Of a stretch of 38,086 nucleotides of DNA, positions 32,211 to 38,086 are shown piece after piece. Each line of letters begins with the position of its first letter. The stretch's first letter is position 1. Source of the stretch: Bacteroidetes bacterium MED-G13 (GTDB lineage Bacteria; Bacteroidota; Bacteroidia; Flavobacteriales; Flavobacteriaceae); contig NTKO01000011.1 in assembly GCA_002457735.1 (NCBI GenBank), forward strand, positions 1-38,086, written 5' to 3'. A program made the position numbers and the translations under genes. The notes beneath the pieces are model-generated. The model worked only from the letters and a program-made list of their open reading frames with translations, did not search any database and was not told where the DNA came from.

Positions 32211-33797
32211 GTGAAAAATATTAAGTTATTTTCTTTTGTTTTTGTGTTTTTTTTAGCCTTTTCATGTGAAAAAAAAATTGAAATTGACAAAAAAACTGTA
32301 TTTAGATACAATGAAACAAAAAATATAAATTCTTTAGATCCAATATTTGCCAAAGACCTTTCAAACATTAAGGTTATTAATCAACTTTTTAATGGTTTAG
32401 TTGATATGAATTCTAAACTAGAAGTGATACCATCGATTGCTAAAAGTTGGAATATATCTAGCGATGGAAAAGTTTATACATTTATTCTAAGAAATGATGT
32501 ATTTTTTCATCCTCACCCAGATTTAAATGAAAGAAATGTTAAAGCTAAAGATTTTGAATATAGTTTTAAACGATTAATAAATCCAAATAATGCATCTCCA
32601 GGAAAATGGGTTTTTGATAAAGTTGATAATTTCAAAGCTATCAATGATACCGTTTTTAAAATTACTTTAAATCAACCATTTAATCCTTTTTTAGGAATAT
32701 TAACAATGAAGTATTGCTCTGTTGTTCCAAAAGAAGTTGTTGAATCTAAAAGTACTGAATTTAGATCCTCACCTATTGGTACTGGACCTTTTAAATTTAA
32801 AAGATGGGAGGAGAATATTAAGTTAGTTCTAAGAAAAAATGATAAATACTTTGAAAAAGATCAAAAAGGTGTAAAACTCCCCTATCTCGAAGCTGTTTCA
32901 ATAACTTTTTTTCCAGAGAAGCAAAGTGAATTTTTACAATTAATTAAAGATGAAATCGATATGATTTCTGGGATTGACAATTCATTTAAAGACGAAATTT
33001 TAGAAATTAGCGGGGAGGTAAAAAATAAATATAAGGAAAGTATAAAGATGCTCAAAGGACCTTTTCTTAACACAGAATATCTGGCTTTTTTTATGAATTC
33101 AATAAAAAAAGAAGTTCAATCTCCGTTGATAAGAAAAGCAATAAATATTGGATTTGATAAAAACAAAATGATAAAATTTTTAAGAAATGGAATTGGAAAA
33201 CCAGCAAATGGAGGAATTATTCCAATAGGGCTAAAAGGTTATAAACTAAATGAAAATAACTTATATAATCCTGAAAAGGCCAAAGAGTATATTGATGAAT
33301 ACAAGAAAATTACTAATGAAATTCCAAGCTTAAAACTAACAACTTCACCCGAATATGTAGTGTTTTGTGAATTTATTCAAAAAGAATTAGAAAAAATTGG
33401 GTTAAACATTTCTATTGAAGTAATTCCAGGATCATCTCTAAGAGATGCAAAAGCAAATGGGAAATTAGATTTTTTTAGGGCAAGCTGGGTTGCGGATTAT
33501 CCTAGTGCAGAAAATTATCTCTCCCTTTTTTACAGTAAAAATCTTTCTCCAAATGGTCCTAATTATACACATTTCAAAGATAATTTTTTCGACTCCACGT
33601 ATAATGAAATTATTAGTGAAAAAATTGAAAAAAATAATATCTTAAAATATCAAATATTGGATTCAATTGTAAACTCGAGATATGTAACCGTTCCCTTATT
33701 TTATGATGAGGTTGTAAGATTTATTTCAAAAAATATAACGGGAATGGAGCTTAATGCAATTAACACACTTGATCTTAAAAGAGTTGAAAAAAAATAA
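32211..33797 (+). CDS. ABC transporter substrate-binding lipoprotein (SBP_bac_5, peptide type)
   Basis: 528 residues from GTG at 32211; TTG at 32208 is the only other nearby start and no ATG exists in this region. The signal peptide ends in a lipobox (FFLAFSC, Cys near residue 19). NSLDPIFAKDLSNIKVINQLFNGLVDMN, IAKSWNISSDGKVYTFILRNDVFFH, IGTGPFKFKRWEEN and DFFRASWVADYPSAENYLSLFYS are clear marks of the DppA/OppA family. It would deliver peptides or a related solute to a permease that is not encoded here. Confidence 0.9.
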   Translation: MKNIKLFSFVFVFFLAFSCEKKIEIDKKTVFRYNETKNINSLDPIFAKDLSNIKVINQLFNGLVDMNSKLEVIPSIAKSWNISSDGKVYTFILRNDVFFHPHPDLNERNVKAKDFEYSFKRLINPNNASPGKWVFDKVDNFKAINDTVFKITLNQPFNPFLGILTMKYCSVVPKEVVESKSTEFRSSPIGTGPFKFKRWEENIKLVLRKNDKYFEKDQKGVKLPYLEAVSITFFPEKQSEFLQLIKDEIDMISGIDNSFKDEILEISGEVKNKYKESIKMLKGPFLNTEYLAFFMNSIKKEVQSPLIRKAINIGFDKNKMIKFLRNGIGKPANGGIIPIGLKGYKLNENNLYNPEKAKEYIDEYKKITNEIPSLKLTTSPEYVVFCEFIQKELEKIGLNISIEVIPGSSLRDAKANGKLDFFRASWVADYPSAENYLSLFYSKNLSPNGPNYTHFKDNFFDSTYNEIISEKIEKNNILKYQILDSIVNSRYVTVPLFYDEVVRFISKNITGMELNAINTLDLKRVEKK

Positions 33798-33802
33798 TTT
33801 AA

Positions 33803-34225
33803 TTAGATGTATTTTTTCATTAAAATACTGTCAACTTTAAATCCATTTCTAGAATAGAATTTTTCAAGTTTCTCTTTACAAAATAGTGTTATTCGATAAC
33901 AACCTTTTTTTTGCGCAATTCCTATCAGTTCTTTGATTAAACAAACTCCAACCATTTTTCCTCTGACCTCTTTATCAACTACAATATCCTCAATGTGGCC
34001 AGCAACTTCTCCTCTAATTTTATTTTCAATTATGATACTTCCATATGCAACTATTTTTTTATTAAAAACACCAACTATGGAATTCGAACTTGAGTTGGAG
34101 ATAAAACTATCCCAAGCGTTTTGTTTTTCAACAGAGTCAAAATCAATTTCTTTTAGCTGATTCAATAAGATAAAAACCTCATCTAAATCAGATTCTTCAA
34201 TATTCCTGAATTGAACTTTACTCAT
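33803..34225 (-). CDS. GNA1-like GNAT acetyltransferase
   Basis: 140 residues. The strands and the acetyl-CoA loop (VVDKEVRGKMVGVCLIKELIGIA) are those of a GNAT. The segments HIEDIVVDKEVRGK, GCYRITLFC and FYSRNGFKVDS closely resemble eukaryotic glucosamine-6-phosphate N-acetyltransferase (GNA1), in which the same order DVVV, RG..G, GCYK, C.....FY.K.GF is seen. The bacterial pathway normally uses GlmU, so the substrate here is open: glucosamine 6-phosphate or another amine. A TATCTTTG box lies 34-41 bases upstream. The stop is five bases from the convergent lipoprotein gene. Confidence 0.8.
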   Translation of the reverse strand: MSKVQFRNIEESDLDEVFILLNQLKEIDFDSVEKQNAWDSFISNSSSNSIVGVFNKKIVAYGSIIIENKIRGEVAGHIEDIVVDKEVRGKMVGVCLIKELIGIAQKKGCYRITLFCKEKLEKFYSRNGFKVDSILMKKYI

Positions 34226-34258
34226 TATATGAAATAAGAATTTGCGTTAATAAAAAAA

Positions 34259-34266
34259 CAAAGATA
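34259..34266 (-). promoter_or_regulatory. Putative -7 box of the GNA1-like gene
   Basis: The minus strand reads TATCTTTG, which fits TAnnTTTG, 34 bases before the start. No -33 TTTG is found at the usual distance. It lies in the 56-base gap after rpmE2, so the gene could also be read through from rpmE2. Confidence 0.35.
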
Positions 34267-34281
34267 AAGATACTTAGCTAA

Positions 34282-34536
34282 TTATTTCTTTTTAAACTTA
34301 GCGTACTTGGTTCTAAACTTATCAACTCTCCCTGCAGTATCAACAAGTTTAGCTTTACCGGTGTAATAAGGGTGAGAAGTTCTTGAAATTTCAAGCTTTA
34401 CTAAAGGGTAATCCGTACCATCAACAGATATAGTTTCATTTGTTGCGGCAGTAGATTTGGCTAAAAAAATATCATTATTTGACATGTCTTTGAAAGCAAC
34501 AACTCTGTAATTCTCTGGATGTATTCCTTTTTTCAT
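34282..34536 (-). CDS. rpmE2: 50S ribosomal protein bL31 type B
   Basis: 84 residues. MKKGIHPENYRVVAFKDMSN, YPLVKLEISRTSHPYYTGKA and VDTAGRVDKFRTKYAKF are the type B bL31 pattern. It has no cysteines, so it is the zinc-free form. A good Bacteroidota promoter lies 18-48 bases upstream of the start. Confidence 0.95.
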   Translation of the reverse strand: MKKGIHPENYRVVAFKDMSNNDIFLAKSTAATNETISVDGTDYPLVKLEISRTSHPYYTGKAKLVDTAGRVDKFRTKYAKFKKK

Positions 34537-34553
34537 TATTTATAATTGAGGTG

Positions 34554-34584
34554 CAAATTTATTGATTTTTTGAAATTAAACAAT
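34554..34584 (-). promoter_or_regulatory. Promoter of rpmE2
   Basis: On the minus strand ATTG (34581-34584), 19 bases, then TAAATTTG (34554-34561) match the Bacteroidota consensus with one change in the -33 box. The predicted transcription start near 34547 gives a leader of about 11 bases. Confidence 0.75.
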
Positions 34585-34609
34585 AATTGGTTAAAATTAA
34601 TTTAATTTT

Positions 34610-34635
34610 TTTGGATTAACCTTTTTGTATATTTG
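34610..34635 (+). promoter_or_regulatory. Putative promoter of the DUF4199 gene
   Basis: TATATTTG (34628-34635) fits the -7 consensus, and TTTG at 34610-34613 could act as -33, but the spacing is 14 instead of 19 bases. The start codon follows 17 bases after the -7 box, and two genes beyond it (the glycosyltransferase and perhaps pgm) could share the transcript. Confidence 0.45.
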
Positions 34636-34651
34636 AAAAAAATATTCAAAA

Positions 34652-35167
34652 ATGGAAACTAACATGAAAAAAAATACAATAGATATTGGAATTAAATTAG
34701 GGACATTATTATTTATAATTACAGCTTTGGTTTACGTGATAGATGTAAAACTTTTTACAAACCCATATTTAATGCTTTCATTTATGCTACCAACTATTAT
34801 TCTTGGTATCTATTCTGTAATTAGAGCAAGAAAATTACAAAATCAAGTTATTTCTTTCAAAGAGGCATTTGTAGCATATTTCTTATGTGTTGCTATTGGA
34901 TATTTTATCGCTACAATAGGAAATATTGTACTTTTTAAAATAATTGATCCATCAGCTGCTGACCTTATACATGAGGAAATTATGTTATTTTCAAAAACAA
35001 TGATGGAAAATTTTAATACGCCATCTGACATAATCAATGAAACAATGAATGAAATGCAAAACAACCATTCCTTTTCTTACAAAGCTATTTTTCAAAATTA
35101 TGCAAATGCACTTTTAAGAAACGCAATTTTTGGTCTCATTGTGGCTGGAATTTTAAAAAAATCCTAA
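34652..35167 (+). CDS. DUF4199 family membrane protein
   Basis: 171 residues from ATG at 34652; a second ATG at 34664 is equally good for the family (MKKNTIDIGIKLG). Four hydrophobic segments, with the spacing IKLGTLLFIITALVYVIDVKL, MLPTIILGIYSVI, ISFKEAFVAYFLCVAIGYFI and the terminal NALLRNAIFGLIVAGILKKS, match DUF4199 of Bacteroidota. A long extramembrane loop (about 105-145) is present. The function is unknown. The gene stands six bases upstream of a glycosyltransferase gene, an arrangement I recall as conserved in flavobacteria. Confidence 0.85.
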   Translation: METNMKKNTIDIGIKLGTLLFIITALVYVIDVKLFTNPYLMLSFMLPTIILGIYSVIRARKLQNQVISFKEAFVAYFLCVAIGYFIATIGNIVLFKIIDPSAADLIHEEIMLFSKTMMENFNTPSDIINETMNEMQNNHSFSYKAIFQNYANALLRNAIFGLIVAGILKKS

Positions 35168-35173
35168 TTATTA

Positions 35174-36121
35174 ATGCAAATTTCCATTGTTTTACCGCTT
35201 TTAAATGAAAGGGAATCTCTTATTGAATTAACTGATTCAATTGTTAATGTAATGAGATCTTATGATTTTTCCTATGAAATCATCTTTATTGATGACGGAA
35301 GTAGTGATAATTCATGGGAAATAATTCAACAAATTTCTCAAAGTAATGAGAACGTAAAAGCAATAAAATTTCAAAAAAATTACGGAAAGTCTCAGGCATT
35401 ACATGTTGGGTTTGAAGTGTGTAAAGGTGATGTTGTATTCACTATGGATGCAGATCTTCAAGATGACCCAAAAGAAATCCCAGAAATGTATGACTTAATC
35501 CAAAGCGATAATTATGATTTAGTTTCAGGTTGGAAAAAGAAAAGATTTGATTCATTGATTTTTAAAAATATTCCCTCTAAAATCTTCAACTTTGCTGCTC
35601 GTATGACATCAGGAATTAAACTAAATGATTTTAACTGCGGATTAAAAGCTTACAAAAAGAGCGTAGTAAAGTCCATCAATGTTTATGGTCAAATGCACAG
35701 ATATATACCAATTTTAGCTAAAAATGAAGGATTTATAAAAATTACTGAAAAAGTTGTAAATCACAAACCAAGAAAACATGGAAAAACAAAATTTGGACCA
35801 AGTAGATTTTTACATGGTTTTTTAGATTTACTAACTGTTTGGTTTATTTCCAGATTTGCAAGAAGACCAATGCATCTTTTTGGATCTCTTGGGCTTTTGA
35901 TGATCCTAACAGGATTAATATTTGCAATTTATTTAGGAGTTGATAAGTTGTTTTTAAACCCGATTGGAAGATTAATTACTGAACGACCAGAATTCTTTAT
36001 CAGTTTGGTAACCATGATTATTGGAAGTCAATTTTTTTCTATGGGATTTATTGGTGAATTAATGTTAAAAAATGCACATAGAAAACCGCAATACCAGATT
36101 TCAAAAAAATTAAATTTGTGA
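35174..36121 (+). CDS. Glycosyltransferase family 2, polyprenol-phosphate sugar transferase-like
   Basis: 315 residues. A GT2 catalytic domain (ISIVLPLLNERESLIELT, FIDDGSSDNSWEI, and the metal-binding DADLQDDP near residues 92-99) is followed by FNCGLKAYKKSVV, MHRYIPILAKNEGF and, at the C-terminus, two membrane segments (about 232-256 and 270-295). This matches GtrB/DPM1-like enzymes that transfer a sugar to a lipid carrier on the cytoplasmic face. Sugar and acceptor are unknown. DUF4199 lies six bases upstream. Confidence 0.88.
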   Translation: MQISIVLPLLNERESLIELTDSIVNVMRSYDFSYEIIFIDDGSSDNSWEIIQQISQSNENVKAIKFQKNYGKSQALHVGFEVCKGDVVFTMDADLQDDPKEIPEMYDLIQSDNYDLVSGWKKKRFDSLIFKNIPSKIFNFAARMTSGIKLNDFNCGLKAYKKSVVKSINVYGQMHRYIPILAKNEGFIKITEKVVNHKPRKHGKTKFGPSRFLHGFLDLLTVWFISRFARRPMHLFGSLGLLMILTGLIFAIYLGVDKLFLNPIGRLITERPEFFISLVTMIIGSQFFSMGFIGELMLKNAHRKPQYQISKKLNL

Positions 36122-36163
36122 TTTATTTAACAGATCAAAATAAACTAATGAATAGGCAAATCC

Positions 36164-36171
36164 TAATTTTG
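36164..36171 (+). promoter_or_regulatory. Putative -7 box of the phosphohexomutase gene
   Basis: TAATTTTG fits TAnnTTTG and lies 16 bases before the ATG. No -33 TTTG is seen at the expected distance. The 65-base gap it occupies has no terminator for the glycosyltransferase gene. Confidence 0.35.
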
Positions 36172-36186
36172 TTTTAATATCCGCAT

Positions 36187-37896
36187 ATGAGTAGTAATAT
36201 TCAAAAAAGAATTGAAGAGTGGTCCAAAGATCCATTTTGTAAAGAAACCATTCTAGAATTATCCAAGTTAAAAAAAGATCCAGAGTTATTATATGACTCC
36301 TTCTACAAAGAATTAGAATTTGGTACTGGGGGAATGCGTGGAATCTCAGGAGTAGGAACAAATAGAATTAATAAATACACTATTGGAAGAAATACTCAAG
36401 GAATAGCTAACTACATCAATAAAATTGAAAATGGCGTTAAAAATGTAGTTATTGCTTATGATTGTAGAAATGACAGTCAATATCTTGCTAAAGTAGTTGC
36501 AAATATTTTTTCAGCAAATAATATAAAAGTATTTCTTTTCACATCCTTAAGGCCCACCCCTGAATTATCTTTTGCAGTTAAAAAATTAAATTGTATTTGT
36601 GGTATTGTATTAACAGCTTCTCATAATCCACCTGAATACAATGGATATAAAGTTTATTGGAAGGATGGAGGGCAAATAGTTCCTCCTATTGATGGTATTC
36701 TCATATCAAAAATTATGAGTGTTAAGTTCAATGAAATCAATTTCAAGGGTAATGACAAATTGATCCAGTTGATTGACAAAGAGTTTGACAAATTATTTAT
36801 AGATGCATGCTTGAAAAATAGTTTTGATAAGCGTGTTAAAAAGAGATCAGATAAAAAAATTGTTTTTACTTCACTTCATGGGACAGCTTCAGAAATAATG
36901 CCAAATACATTCAAGAAAGCTGGATATACAACAGTAAAATATGTTGAAAGACAAATGATACCTAATGGTAATTTTTCAACAGTAAAATCTCCAAATCCAG
37001 AAGAAATTGAATCTTTTGAAATGGCACTAAAAATTGCAAAAGCAGAAAATTCAGAACTGGTAATTGGTACAGACCCTGATTCTGATCGTCTAGGAATTGC
37101 TGTAAGAGATCAAAATAAAAATTTACTACTTCTTAATGGCAATCAGCTCATGATAGTTGTTTTTGATTATTTACTTAATAAAATGAATGAAACTAAATCA
37201 TTGGATACAAGTTACTTTATAGCATCTACGATTGTGTCAACTCCAATGATTAAGAAAATAGGTAGATTTCATAATGTTGATGTAAAACTTGGCTTAACAG
37301 GTTTTAAATGGATCGCAAAAATGATAGAAGACTTTCCTGATCAAAATTTTGTTGCTGGAGGGGAAGAAAGTTATGGTATTATGATAGGATCAAAGGTTAG
37401 AGATAAAGATGCAATTTCAGCCTCATTATTAGTAAGTGAAATGATGTCATTTTATTCGGAAAAAAATTCTTCTGTTTTTGAGGAATTAATAAAAATTTAT
37501 CAAAAAATTGGTTTTTACAAGGAAAAACTAATTTCTATAAAAAAAACCGGAGAAAAGGGGTTAAATGAAATTAATGATATTATGACTAAGTTTAGAAATT
37601 ATCCTATAAAAAAATTAAATGAATCTAGGGTTAAATTAATTAAAGATTATAAAAATTCTGAAGAAAAAAATCTTATCACTAACAAAACTAATAAACTTAA
37701 ATTTCCAAAATCCAATGTTTTAGAATTTGAAGCAGAAAATGGCTATAAACTTATATTTAGACCAAGCGGAACTGAGCCAAAGATAAAAATGTATATTAGT
37801 GTAAATACCAACCTAAAAACGAAACAAGATTTTGAAAAAGCAGAAATTTTTTTGGAAAATGAAATTGATAAAATTATTAAAGAAATTAATTTATGA
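36187..37896 (+). CDS. Phosphoglucomutase/phosphomannomutase (PGM2-like)
   Basis: 569 residues of the alpha-D-phosphohexomutase family in its long, PGM2-like form. ELEFGTGGMRGISGVGTNRIN near the N-terminus, the phosphoserine loop TASHNPPEYNGYK (Ser near residue 146), the metal loop GTDPDSDRLG (near 295), the sugar-binding GGEESYG (near 394) and the phosphate-binding RPSGTEPKIKMY in the last domain are all intact. It interconverts hexose 1- and 6-phosphates; glucose or mannose cannot be told apart here. The stop overlaps the start of the ABC transporter gene by four bases. Confidence 0.92.
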   Translation: MSSNIQKRIEEWSKDPFCKETILELSKLKKDPELLYDSFYKELEFGTGGMRGISGVGTNRINKYTIGRNTQGIANYINKIENGVKNVVIAYDCRNDSQYLAKVVANIFSANNIKVFLFTSLRPTPELSFAVKKLNCICGIVLTASHNPPEYNGYKVYWKDGGQIVPPIDGILISKIMSVKFNEINFKGNDKLIQLIDKEFDKLFIDACLKNSFDKRVKKRSDKKIVFTSLHGTASEIMPNTFKKAGYTTVKYVERQMIPNGNFSTVKSPNPEEIESFEMALKIAKAENSELVIGTDPDSDRLGIAVRDQNKNLLLLNGNQLMIVVFDYLLNKMNETKSLDTSYFIASTIVSTPMIKKIGRFHNVDVKLGLTGFKWIAKMIEDFPDQNFVAGGEESYGIMIGSKVRDKDAISASLLVSEMMSFYSEKNSSVFEELIKIYQKIGFYKEKLISIKKTGEKGLNEINDIMTKFRNYPIKKLNESRVKLIKDYKNSEEKNLITNKTNKLKFPKSNVLEFEAENGYKLIFRPSGTEPKIKMYISVNTNLKTKQDFEKAEIFLENEIDKIIKEINL

Positions 37897-38086
37897 GTAA
37901 AAATTATTTTTCAAGAATTTTTAGTTACGCTTGGGTGTATAAAAAGTATTTCATTCTAAATATACTGTCTAATATATTCTATGCTTTTTTTGGAACTATG
38001 TCAATGATTTCCCTATTTCCAATGTTGAAAGTTTTATTTGATCAAACAGAAGCCATGACAACTCCCCCGGTTTGGAGAGGTGGATT
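37893..38086 (+). CDS. ABC transporter ATP-binding/permease (MsbA-like), 5' part only
   Basis: The first 64 codons are visible before the window ends. The ATG overlaps the phosphohexomutase stop (ATGA). MSKNYFSRIFSYAWVYKKYF, then ILNILSNIFYAFFGTMSMISLFPMLKVLF, is the beginning of the transmembrane domain of a flavobacterial half-transporter; the ATP-binding part lies outside. These proteins often export lipids, and MsbA-like annotation is usual in this phylum, but the substrate is unknown. Confidence 0.75.
   Translation, partial: MSKNYFSRIFSYAWVYKKYFILNILSNIFYAFFGTMSMISLFPMLKVLFDQTEAMTTPPVWRGG

Noticed and set aside
32171-32368. 65-codon minus-strand frame between mtaB and the lipoprotein gene
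   Set aside because: Antisense to the signal peptide and first conserved segment of the lipoprotein, and it would leave no room for the mtaB promoter.
33785-33822. A/T-only inverted repeat between the lipoprotein and GNA1-like genes
   Set aside because: The complementary runs arise from lysine codons at the two gene ends; there is no G-C stem, so a terminator call is not supported.
36110-36361. 83-codon minus-strand frame at the start of the phosphohexomutase gene
   Set aside because: It covers the conserved N-terminus of that enzyme on the other strand and the candidate promoter; no family resemblance.
1-38086. Mobile elements, CRISPR arrays, rRNA or phage genes
   Set aside because: I found no transposase, integrase or phage-like protein, no regularly spaced repeats and no rRNA-like segments; composition is even throughout.

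Overview
The window is a chromosomal stretch of a marine-type Bacteroidota (Flavobacteriia) genome that is very AT-rich and streamlined. Four things support this. The gene set is typical of the lineage: a 951-residue CarB without its C-terminal regulatory domain, DUF4290, DUF4199 and DUF2911 proteins, a START-like protein and type B bL31. Several genes are preceded by the Bacteroidota promoter TTTG-N19-TAnnTTTG. Shine-Dalgarno sequences are scarce. By my own summation genes fill about 96-97% of the sequence, with no gap above 130 bases, many 1-4 base overlaps and several convergent overlapping gene pairs. I saw no insertion sequence, phage gene, CRISPR array or rRNA.

Layout. Positions 1-1903 hold the 3' part of a sodium/solute symporter facing a DUF2911 protein. 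Positions 1952-8694 form one tightly packed plus-strand operon of eleven genes: a MIP channel, a flavin-reductase-like protein, a DUF2256 zinc-ribbon protein, an FeS-BCP-family photolyase without the FeS cysteines, two proteins I cannot name, a TIGR03643/DUF2805 protein, an atypical SDR, a thiol glutathione peroxidase, an SRPBCC protein and a class I photolyase. It looks like a light and photo-oxidative damage module and is the most interesting part of the window. Positions 8696-10990 (minus) carry murA, DUF4290 and DUF493. Positions 11051-13085 (plus) carry an AAA_28 ATPase, fmt and a YqgE protein. A START-like gene, tRNA-Met(CAU) and hisS follow.

Positions 15108-18803 (minus) hold the rpsF-rpsR-rplI operon, which ends at a clear terminator, and priA. 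Positions 18872-20733 (plus) hold rlmH, rdgB and a carboxypeptidase-regulatory-like protein. A DUF975 membrane protein then diverges from purB, which is followed by an S41 lipoprotein protease and a DUF6580 membrane protein. Positions 24875-29137 (minus) hold rmuC, carB and rpmH, the last with a textbook promoter and terminator. The remainder has a membrane TPR protein, an alpha/beta hydrolase, a small GNAT, mtaB, an oligopeptide-binding lipoprotein, a GNA1-like acetyltransferase, rpmE2, a DUF4199 protein, a GT2 glycosyltransferase, a phosphoglucomutase/phosphomannomutase and the 5' end of an MsbA-like ABC transporter.

Most of the window is core machinery: translation, tRNA modification, purine, pyrimidine and peptidoglycan precursors, and replication restart. 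The accessory element that stands out is the photolyase operon. It joins two photolyases of different families to small conserved proteins of unknown function, a peroxidase and a channel that lacks the usual selectivity arginine. All family assignments rest on motif recognition from memory; no database search was run.
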